NCBI GenBank assembly: GCA_018657495.1
Contig: JABHXA010000002.1
Coordinates: 193,472-257,471 of the forward strand
Length of the DNA: 64,000 nt
Direction: 5' to 3'
Source of the DNA: Fidelibacterota bacterium
Lineage (GTDB): Bacteria; Fidelibacterota; Marinisomatia; SCGC-AAA003-L08; JACNLC01
The notes under the pieces were generated by a model, which was given only the letters and a program-made list of their open reading frames with translations, ran no database searches and was not told where the DNA came from. The position numbers and the translations under genes were made by a program. Positions 55,053 through 62,288 of the stretch are shown in pieces (position 1 is the stretch's first letter; the number at the start of each line of letters is the position of its first letter).

Positions 55053-56006
55053 TTAACGTTTATTCCACAACTCAGTCCTGAAATAATTTTTTCTGTCTGA
55101 CCATTCCTCTATATCACTTAAATTATCAATTGCATCCTGCATAAGATTTAATTTTCCATCCATATTATCAATGAAATGTACAAGCAGTGCTTCCGGAAAT
55201 CTTGGTGTGACAGTAGACCCTTTTTGAGGATTACCCTGGTGAGATAAAATTATATGTAATAGTTTTTGTTTTATTATTCCATCCAGCTTTGGATATTGAA
55301 GAGATTCTTCTAACACAATATCCCTCCCCATTATAATATGACCTTCCAGTCGGCCTTCTGTTGTTTTCTCCGGATCAAGCCCATCGCCAATACTTCGTAC
55401 TTTACCAATATCGTGGAGCAAAGCTCCAGCAATAACAAGATCGCCTGAAAGATTGTCATAATGACCGGATAAGGAGACAGCTATTTTACCACACGATACC
55501 ATATGTTTCAGATATCCACCTTTGATAGAATGATGAAATCCCGTCGATGCCGGTATGATTGAAATTTGTTGCCAATATTTATCGATAATAGTGGAAACCA
55601 GGTTTTTTAGGTTTGAATCCATAATTGAATTCACAACATTTAAAAGAGCATTATGTAAATCTTCTACGGACTCTTTTATTGAAGGGACCAAATGATTGGG
55701 ATCGAAACCATATTTACCATATCTTTTTTCATCAGCATAATTGATGTGAGAGATTGTCAATTGAGTATCATTTTGGTAAGAGGATGGTATTCCTTTTACG
55801 GCGACTGGATCGCCCCTATTAAATGCATCCATATACTTATCAGTATAATCCCATAATTTCCCGGATATTCTACCGCTACTATCCTGGAGAATCAAATCCA
55901 GATATAGTTCTCCAGATCGAGTCGTTCTAACATGTTTTTCGCAACATAGAAAAAAGCCCTGAATTTGTTTACCTACTTTGAATTGATTAATTTTTGTGAC
56001 CTTCAT
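55053..56006 (-). CDS. 3'-5' exoribonuclease, YhaM-like (OB-fold plus HD domain)
   Basis: A 317-residue nuclease. An N-terminal OB-fold (KINQFKVGKQIQGFFLCCEK to DTQLTISHIN, about 1-95) is followed by an HD phosphohydrolase domain whose metal motif is AGALLHDIGKV, with GHIIMGRDIV and HIILSHQGNP further on. This architecture matches B. subtilis YhaM, a single-strand-specific 3' exonuclease. The ATG at 56006 is chosen because the conserved N-terminus begins there; upstream in-frame sequence crosses the malic enzyme terminator. Follows that terminator, so it should have its own promoter. Confidence 0.87.
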   Translation of the reverse strand: MKVTKINQFKVGKQIQGFFLCCEKHVRTTRSGELYLDLILQDSSGRISGKLWDYTDKYMDAFNRGDPVAVKGIPSSYQNDTQLTISHINYADEKRYGKYGFDPNHLVPSIKESVEDLHNALLNVVNSIMDSNLKNLVSTIIDKYWQQISIIPASTGFHHSIKGGYLKHMVSCGKIAVSLSGHYDNLSGDLVIAGALLHDIGKVRSIGDGLDPEKTTEGRLEGHIIMGRDIVLEESLQYPKLDGIIKQKLLHIILSHQGNPQKGSTVTPRFPEALLVHFIDNMDGKLNLMQDAIDNLSDIEEWSDRKNYFRTELWNKR

Positions 56007-56060
56007 GGCTGTGAAACTACGATACCATATTTGTAATATCCATAAATAAAGTTTAAAAAA

Positions 56061-56090
56061 AAGAGGGACATACGTCCCCCCTTTTCTGAT
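56061..56090 (-). terminator. Intrinsic terminator after malic enzyme
   Basis: On the minus strand GGGAC-GTAT-GTCCC (56065-56078), flanked by A/G-rich and U-rich arms, is followed by TCTTTTTTTT. It sits about 20 bases beyond the malic enzyme stop. Confidence 0.75.
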
Positions 56091-56106
56091 TACTATTAAA
56101 AGAAAC

Positions 56107-57810
56107 CTATTTTGAATATGGAATATAATATGGACTAAACATCGAATTTTCCACAAAATCTTCTAAATTCTCAGGTTTTTCCAATCTCGCCAGTCCCTCA
56201 CTATAAGCAACTTGGCACACTGCAACAGCGATTTTTAAAGAGATTTCCCTAATATTTGATAACTTTGGGTATAAATTTCCGCAATCAAGGGACTCGTCAG
56301 TAACCATTTCTGCTAAAGTTTTTGCAGCAATGTAGAACATTGAATCCGTTACTTCAGTGGATTTACATACGGATGCGCCTAATCCAACGCCTGGGAATAT
56401 ATACATATTATTTCCCTGTCCAGGTGATAATAGTTTTCCCTTATAATTCACCGGATCAAAGGGGCTTCCGCTTGAGAATATCCCATTTCCATCAGTCCAT
56501 GTATATGCCTGCTCGGCTGTGCATTCGGCTTTTGACGTTGGGTTTGAAAGTGCGAAAATCAAGGGTTTATCCACATGACGATTCAATTCTTCAATCACCT
56601 CTTTTGAGAATGAACCAGGCTGACCGCTTAAACCCATTAGAATTGTTGGTTTCACCTTTTTAACTACATCCACCAGAGCCTTAACATACTCTTCATCTCT
56701 TGCAAAAGGTATTTTGTGATCGGCAAGTTTATCACCACGATTATTTGTCACTAAACCTTTTGTGTCTATAAACCAGAATCTCTCTCTTGCTTTTTCAACT
56801 GTATACCCCTCTTCTACCATACCGGCGGCAATCATATTAGCAATACCGATAGCTGCAGAACCAGCACCAAGGAAGACAATTCTCTGATCGATTAATTTTT
56901 CGCCGGTAATCCGTAATCCGCTGAGAACTCCAGCTAAAGCCACAGATCCGGTGCCCTGGATATCATCATTAAAACAAACTATTTTGTGTCTGTATTTTTC
57001 AAGTAATGGAAAAGCATGGTCATTTGTGAAATCCTCAAACTGGATTAACGCATCAGGCCATTTGTCAAGTGCTGCAGTGACAAACTCATCAACCATCTCA
57101 TAATAATCGTCACCGGTAAGGCGACGATGGTTGACACCAAGATACAATGGATCGACCAGTAATTCTTCATTATTGGTTCCAACATCCAAAACCGCCGGTA
57201 ATGTTTTACTCGGATAAATACCAGCACATGAAACATAGAGTGCCAACTTACCAATGGAGATCCCCATACCATTACAGCCAAGATCACCAAGCCCTAGTAT
57301 CCTACTGCCATCCGTTACAACAATGATATCAATTTCATCCTGAGCCCAGTTATTCATCATCTCCCTGAAATGTCCCCGGTTACGGGTAGAAAAGTACATT
57401 CCCCTGGCCCTTCTATAAATATGTCCATAATGCTCACAGGCTTTCCCCACAGTCGGTGTGTAGACAATTGGGGTTAACTCTTCAAGATTATCAATCAAAA
57501 CTTTAAAATAGAGTGTTTCGTTTCGATCATGTAATGCTTCCAGGAATATGTATTTTTCAAAAGGACCTGGTAATCTGTTAAAATTTTCCTGTATCCTTTT
57601 CACTTGATCGTCTATGCTGACTACTTTGGGAGGTACAAGACCCAATAAACCAAGTTCTTCCCTTTCTTGCTCTGAAAAGCCAGTCCCTTTATTCAATAAC
57701 GGATCATGAATCAGGCTACCGCCACGTTTATTTATTTTCCACGAAGATTGATTAAGATTGTCCACCTCATACCTGTATGTTGGTTTGACAACACTTTTAT
57801 TGTCTGACAT
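56107..57810 (-). CDS. maeA: Malic enzyme (NAD(P)-dependent, large type)
   Basis: Oxidatively decarboxylates malate to pyruvate. 567 residues, the long form similar to E. coli MaeA and eukaryotic enzymes. Motifs include LLNKGTGFSEQEREELGLLG, VYTPTVGKACEHYGHIYRR, VVTDGSRILGLGDLGCNGMG and the NAD-binding VFLGAGSAAIGIANMI, with ALSNPTSKAECTAEQAY. Malate would come from the TCA cycle whose mdh and gltA lie on the other strand just to the right. NAD versus NADP preference is not decided. It is transcribed alone, ending at the terminator near 56070. Confidence 0.94.
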   Translation of the reverse strand: MSDNKSVVKPTYRYEVDNLNQSSWKINKRGGSLIHDPLLNKGTGFSEQEREELGLLGLVPPKVVSIDDQVKRIQENFNRLPGPFEKYIFLEALHDRNETLYFKVLIDNLEELTPIVYTPTVGKACEHYGHIYRRARGMYFSTRNRGHFREMMNNWAQDEIDIIVVTDGSRILGLGDLGCNGMGISIGKLALYVSCAGIYPSKTLPAVLDVGTNNEELLVDPLYLGVNHRRLTGDDYYEMVDEFVTAALDKWPDALIQFEDFTNDHAFPLLEKYRHKIVCFNDDIQGTGSVALAGVLSGLRITGEKLIDQRIVFLGAGSAAIGIANMIAAGMVEEGYTVEKARERFWFIDTKGLVTNNRGDKLADHKIPFARDEEYVKALVDVVKKVKPTILMGLSGQPGSFSKEVIEELNRHVDKPLIFALSNPTSKAECTAEQAYTWTDGNGIFSSGSPFDPVNYKGKLLSPGQGNNMYIFPGVGLGASVCKSTEVTDSMFYIAAKTLAEMVTDESLDCGNLYPKLSNIREISLKIAVAVCQVAYSEGLARLEKPENLEDFVENSMFSPYYIPYSK

Positions 57811-57994
57811 ATTAACTCCAATTATAAATATGTAAAATTAGTTAGAAATCTTTGGCCGAAATTTACGGTTACATGACATTACCAAAGAATAATATTAGAT
57901 AATAAAGTATTAATATATATTATACTATCATTTTATTAAAATTAGAGCAAGATATTAGGACATGTTTGTATTATAGAAAAATATGAATAGTTAT

Positions 57995-58028
57995 AATGAG
58001 GTATTTAACTCTAAATTTAAGCCTCATT
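57995..58028. other. Hairpin in the maeA-gltA divergent region
   Basis: The inverted repeat AATGAGG (57995-58001) / CCTCATT (58022-58028) lies about 60 bases upstream of the gltA start, within a 274-base divergent region that otherwise shows only AT-rich sequence. A TATAAT occurs at 57992. It may be a 5' leader structure or operator. Confidence 0.3.
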
Positions 58029-58084
58029 TGTTATAAAATTCTAAATCTATATATCGCTTAATATATATTGTAAAAGGAGGAATT

Positions 58085-59356
58085 ATGAAGTCCGCAAAAT
58101 TAATTTTAGATAATCAAACAATAGAACTTCCAATAATCGAGGGCTCTGAGGGAGAAAGAGCTGTAGATATCACAAAGCTGAGAAACAATACTGGTTTTAT
58201 TACTCTGGATCCGGGATATGGAAACACGGGTTCTTGTGAAAGCTCTATTACCTTTATTGATGGAGAAAAAGGTATCTTAAGATATCGTGGCATACCTATT
58301 GAACAGCTTGCTGAAAATGCAACATTTTCAGAAGTTATGTATTTATTAATCAAGGGCGCATTGCCCACAAAAAATGAAATAACCAGTTTTAATAACGAGC
58401 TTACATATCATACAATGATACATGAAGATATGAAACGGTTTTTTGATGGATATCCCATGAATGCCCATCCAATGGGTGTTCTGGCATCAATGGTAGCAGC
58501 ACTGTCAACTTTTTATCCTGAAAATTCTGAAGGTGATGTAGATAATAATATTATTCGCCTGCTGGCAAAGATGAAAACCCTGGCTGCATTTGCATATAAA
58601 AAATCTGTTGGCCAACCGTTTATGTATCCTAAAAATAAATATTCATTTGAAGAAAATTTCCTCCAAATGATGTTTGCTGTCCCATCAGAACCATATGAAA
58701 TTGATCCAGTGGTGACTGATGCACTTAGATTACTATTAATACTGCATGCTGATCATGAGCAGAATTGCTCAACTTCAACAGTTCGTATGGTGGGAAGCAG
58801 CCTTGCTAACTTATTCATTTCTGTTTCTGCAGGAATTTCAGCACTGTGGGGACCTTTACACGGTGGTGCCAATCAAAGAGTAATTGAAATGTTATCCAAG
58901 ATTGAAAAGGATGGCGGCAACTATAAGAAATATGTAAATATGGCAAAAGATAAGAATTCTGGATTTAAGCTGATGGGGTTTGGACACAGGGTTTATAAGA
59001 ACTTTGATCCTCGGGCAAAAATCCTTAAATCAGCATCTGACAGGCTGTTGAATAAACTTGGGATTTCTGATCCAATGCTCTCCATCGCAAAAGAATTAGA
59101 AGAAATCGCTTTGAATGATGATTTTTTTGTTGAGAGAAAATTATATCCAAATGTTGATTTTTATTCTGGTATAATTTATCGTGCTCTTGGAATTCCTACC
59201 CGTATGTATACAGTAATGTTTGCGCTTGGCAGACTACCTGGTTGGATCGCACAGTGGATGGAATTACGACAGGCAAAAGGTGCAAGGATATCCAGACCAA
59301 GACAAATATATACCGGTAGTACTTTGAGAGGATTTGTTCCAATTTCAGAAAGATAA
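58085..59356 (+). CDS. gltA: Citrate synthase (type I/II hexameric form)
   Basis: First TCA-cycle enzyme, condensing acetyl-CoA and oxaloacetate. 423 residues, like E. coli GltA. Catalytic residues are His in GPLHGGANQ, His in GFGHRVYKN and Asp in PNVDFYSG. The N-terminal strand-rich domain (LILDNQTIELPIIEG) marks the NADH-sensitive type of Gram-negative bacteria. A perfect AAAAGGAGG ribosome site lies seven bases upstream. It is followed 18 bases later by mdh. Confidence 0.97.
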   Translation: MKSAKLILDNQTIELPIIEGSEGERAVDITKLRNNTGFITLDPGYGNTGSCESSITFIDGEKGILRYRGIPIEQLAENATFSEVMYLLIKGALPTKNEITSFNNELTYHTMIHEDMKRFFDGYPMNAHPMGVLASMVAALSTFYPENSEGDVDNNIIRLLAKMKTLAAFAYKKSVGQPFMYPKNKYSFEENFLQMMFAVPSEPYEIDPVVTDALRLLLILHADHEQNCSTSTVRMVGSSLANLFISVSAGISALWGPLHGGANQRVIEMLSKIEKDGGNYKKYVNMAKDKNSGFKLMGFGHRVYKNFDPRAKILKSASDRLLNKLGISDPMLSIAKELEEIALNDDFFVERKLYPNVDFYSGIIYRALGIPTRMYTVMFALGRLPGWIAQWMELRQAKGARISRPRQIYTGSTLRGFVPISER

Positions 59357-59374
59357 TTTAATTCGGAGAATAAA

Positions 59375-60310
59375 ATGGCAAAATCTAAAATTGCATTAAT
59401 TGGTGGCGGGCAGATTGGTGGTAATCTGGCTTTGATTGCGGCTCAGAAAGAACTTGGGGATATCGTGATATTTGATATCCCAAATGCTGAGGGAATGGTT
59501 AAAGGTAAGGCCCTTGACATTACTCAGTTATTACCACATGGTGGATATGATTCCGCAATCACAGGTACCAGTGATTATAAAGATATTAGCGGCTCAGACG
59601 TTGTAATCATTACTGCTGGCATCCCAAGAAAACCAGGGATGAATCGCGAAGACCTACTTGGCATAAATCTAAAAATAATAACTGATGTAGCCAATAACGT
59701 AAAAAAATATGCATCTAATGCATTTGTTATTGTCGTCTCAAATCCCCTGGATGCAATCGTATATGCCTTCTACAAAATATCCGGTTTTTCAAAGAACATG
59801 GTTGTTGGTATGGCTGGCGCTTTGGACAGCAGTCGTTTCAGAGCATTTATAGCCATGGAATTAGGGGTATCATTCCAGGATGTACAATGTATGGTACTCG
59901 GTGGGCATGGAGATACAATGGTTCCTATTATCCGTTCTGCTACTGTTGGTGGTGTTCCTATAACTGATTTAATTGATGCCGACCGATTAGAAGAGATTGT
60001 TAATAGAACCAGATTTGCTGGCGGAGAGATTGTAAAATTATTTGGTAATGGATCGGCTTTTTATGCTCCAGCCCAATCAGCAATTGAAATGGCTGAATCT
60101 TATATTAAAGATAAAAAAAGGGTTATCCCATCTGCCTCACTTTGTGAAGGCGAATTTGGAATCGATGGATATTTTATTGGTGTCCCAACTGTCATTGGGT
60201 CTGGTGGTATCGAAAGAATTATCGAATTCCCTTTAACCGATGATGAGAATACCTCGTTACAGAAAACACTCGGAGCTGTTCAAAAAACGGTAGCCGAAAC
60301 CAATCTTTAA
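59375..60310 (+). CDS. mdh: Malate dehydrogenase (LDH-like type)
   Basis: NAD-dependent malate oxidation to oxaloacetate, feeding citrate synthase encoded just upstream. 311 residues of the LDH-like tetrameric MDH group: NAD motif IALIGGGQIGGNLA, substrate loop AGIPRKPGMNREDLL with its Arg pair, VVSNPLDAIVYA, and the catalytic His in VLGGHGDTMVP. The selectivity Arg supports malate over lactate. A hairpin follows the stop. Confidence 0.96.
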   Translation: MAKSKIALIGGGQIGGNLALIAAQKELGDIVIFDIPNAEGMVKGKALDITQLLPHGGYDSAITGTSDYKDISGSDVVIITAGIPRKPGMNREDLLGINLKIITDVANNVKKYASNAFVIVVSNPLDAIVYAFYKISGFSKNMVVGMAGALDSSRFRAFIAMELGVSFQDVQCMVLGGHGDTMVPIIRSATVGGVPITDLIDADRLEEIVNRTRFAGGEIVKLFGNGSAFYAPAQSAIEMAESYIKDKKRVIPSASLCEGEFGIDGYFIGVPTVIGSGGIERIIEFPLTDDENTSLQKTLGAVQKTVAETNL

Positions 60311-60325
60311 ATTATAAAAAACAGA

Positions 60326-60391
60326 ATCGACGGGTAGGTGAATAAATTCGCCTACCCCCGATTTCGAATCTGAAACTCTTCTTGGGTTTCA
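60326..60391 (+). terminator. Double hairpin after mdh
   Basis: GGGTAGG (60332-60338) pairs with CCTACCC (60351-60357), extended inside by TGAA/TTCG and outside by ATCG/CGAT. A second stem, TGAAAC (60371) / GTTTCA (60386), follows. Neither has a strong U-tract, so it may stabilise the 3' end or terminate inefficiently before the Nramp gene. Confidence 0.5.
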
Positions 60392-60436
60392 AAAACTTTC
60401 CCCTTAATTTTCATTATCAAAAATAGGTTAATTGTT

Positions 60437-61684
60437 ATGAAAATTATTTCTGGCACATTAAAAGCATTAGGACCGGGTATTTTGTTTGCCGGGGCTGCAA
60501 TTGGCGTATCTCATCTGGTGCAATCCACACGTGCCGGTGCTTCTTATGGCTTTTCATTATTCCTTCTTGTAATTGTGACAAATTTTTTGAAATATCCATT
60601 TTTCGAATTCGCCAACAGATATACTGCTGCAACTGGCGAAAGTGTTTTGAAGGGTTATAAGGACCTGGGGAATTTTGCCCTGATATCATTTTTGATTCTG
60701 TCATTTATCTCCTCCTTTATCAATATTTCAGCAATTGGCTTGGTTACGACTGGTCTTGCAGAGAACCTATTTCACACTGGCATCCCTATTGTTTCTCTCA
60801 GTGGAATCCTGGTATCATTAATTGTGGTTATCTTAGTTGTTGGAAGATATCATGTACTTGACAAAATGATGAAGATACTGATCATTGTATTGAGTATTAC
60901 TACAATTGTGGCATTAATTGCGGCTATTCAACACGGATCATCCATTACCCCTGATTTTGTTGCACCAAACATATGGACAATCACCGGTATTGGGTTTATG
61001 GTAGCATTGATGGGCTGGATGCCGGCGCCGATTGAAGTTTCTGTTTGGCCATCGCTATGGATGTTAGAACGTTCAAAACAGACTGCCCATAAACCTTCAA
61101 TGAAAGAAACTCTATTGGATTTTTATGTTGGTTATATTGGCGCTGCAGTTCTGGCTTTGGTATTTCTTAGTCTTGGTGCTTTAATAATGTATGGCACAGG
61201 AGAAGCATTCTCAAATAGTGGCATTGTATTCTCATCTCAACTTGTTAACTTATATGTTCAGACTCTTGGTAGTTGGAGTAAAATATTTATTGGTACAGCC
61301 TGCTTAATAACCATGTTCAGCACTCTGATAACTGTAATGGACGCTTATCCAAGAGTTATGTCAGAATCAATACTATTGCTTGTGCCCAGGATGTCATATC
61401 GGAAAGATATTCTCTACTGGTTTTGGGTTATTTTTCTATCAGTTGGTGGAATACTGATACTGGTTTATTTCCAAAACAAAATGAAAACACTTATTGATAT
61501 TGCAACTATTATGGCATTTCTAGCTGCACCAATATTTGCCTTCATGAATTATAAAATTATCCGAAGCAAATCAGTTCCGACTGAATTTAAACCACCAAAA
61601 TGGCTGATGAGGATCAGTTATGCAGGATTGGTTTATTTAATTAGTTTTGGCCTACTATATTTCGTTTTGAAATTTATTTATTAA
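60437..61684 (+). CDS. Nramp-like transporter lacking the canonical metal-binding motifs
   Basis: An 11-helix LeuT-fold membrane protein of 415 residues, resembling Nramp (divalent-metal:H+) transporters in overall pattern, starting LKALGPGILFAGAAIGVSHL. In classical Nramp proteins helix 1 carries DPGN and helix 6 MPH, which bind the metal. Here the helix 1 position reads AIGVSHLVQS and helix 6 reads GWMPAPIEV. The SHLVQSTRAGASYG block is a marker of a Bacteroidota-type Nramp subgroup. Substrate is therefore uncertain; it may not be Mn or Fe. It has its own weak ribosome site and lies 126 bases after mdh, beyond hairpins. Confidence 0.82.
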   Translation: MKIISGTLKALGPGILFAGAAIGVSHLVQSTRAGASYGFSLFLLVIVTNFLKYPFFEFANRYTAATGESVLKGYKDLGNFALISFLILSFISSFINISAIGLVTTGLAENLFHTGIPIVSLSGILVSLIVVILVVGRYHVLDKMMKILIIVLSITTIVALIAAIQHGSSITPDFVAPNIWTITGIGFMVALMGWMPAPIEVSVWPSLWMLERSKQTAHKPSMKETLLDFYVGYIGAAVLALVFLSLGALIMYGTGEAFSNSGIVFSSQLVNLYVQTLGSWSKIFIGTACLITMFSTLITVMDAYPRVMSESILLLVPRMSYRKDILYWFWVIFLSVGGILILVYFQNKMKTLIDIATIMAFLAAPIFAFMNYKIIRSKSVPTEFKPPKWLMRISYAGLVYLISFGLLYFVLKFIY

Positions 61685-61720
61685 TCACAGCTACATTTTT
61701 TATTTTGTAAAGGAAATTTA

Positions 61721-62224
61721 ATGAATCAAGATCATAAGAAAATTGCCCTTAGAATGATCCCTTATGGATTATATATCATTACATCTGTATCGGATAAAGG
61801 GGAAATTGCAGCATCCACGATTGACTGGCTTACACAGACCTCATTTAAACCACCTTTAATTGCAGCAGGAATAAAAATAGATTCTTCAGCATTTAAAATT
61901 ATAAATCAATCCAAACATTTCGCCTTGAACATTTTGACAAAGGGACAGCAGAATTTAGCCGTATCATTTTTTAAAAAGGTCACACTCGAAAATAACCTGA
62001 TTAATGGACATAAATTCCATACTGATTTGACCGGCTCTCCTATATTGGATGACATAACATCATATATTGAATGTAAACTCATTGAGATTGTGAACATTGG
62101 TGATCATTCGGTATTTATTGGTGAGGTAATAAATGCTTCAATAAACAGAGAATTTTCTGGCCGTCCAGATGACCATACTCTTACATTGAGGGATTTGGGT
62201 GAGAAAGTATTTTATGGCGGATAA
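61721..62224 (+). CDS. Flavin reductase-like protein (FMN-binding split barrel)
   Basis: A 167-residue split-barrel flavoprotein of the flavin-reductase-like family. The N-terminal block PYGLYIITSVSDKGEIAASTIDWL matches the FMN-binding segment of the family in broken form (PYGLYIITS; ASTIDWLTQTSFKPPLI), followed by FALNILTKGQQNLAVSFF and IGEVINAS. Such proteins reduce flavin for monooxygenases or act on their own; the partner is not known here. It lies 36 bases after the Nramp-like gene with AGGA upstream of the ATG, and is followed by a bidirectional terminator. Confidence 0.85.
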   Translation: MNQDHKKIALRMIPYGLYIITSVSDKGEIAASTIDWLTQTSFKPPLIAAGIKIDSSAFKIINQSKHFALNILTKGQQNLAVSFFKKVTLENNLINGHKFHTDLTGSPILDDITSYIECKLIEIVNIGDHSVFIGEVINASINREFSGRPDDHTLTLRDLGEKVFYGG

Positions 62225-62237
62225 AATATTTTACAAT

Positions 62238-62269
62238 AAAAAAAGGGGCGAATATCGCCCCTTTTTTTA
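62238..62269. terminator. Bidirectional intrinsic terminator
   Basis: GGGGCGA (62245-62251) and TCGCCCC (62255-62261) form a 7-base-pair stem with a 3-base loop, flanked by A7 on the left and T7 on the right. It ends both the flavin reductase transcript and the convergent secreted-protein gene. Confidence 0.92.
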
Positions 62270-62288
62270 TATCAATAATTAGATAAGT

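Noticed and set aside
56007-56156. Upstream extension of the YhaM-like protein by 50 residues
   Set aside because: It crosses the malic enzyme terminator and 3' end and encodes sequence not typical of the family; ATG 56006 fits.
57811-58084. A tRNA or small RNA gene in the maeA-gltA gap
   Set aside because: No cloverleaf-like pairing or TTCGA-type T-loop found; only AT-rich sequence and one hairpin.
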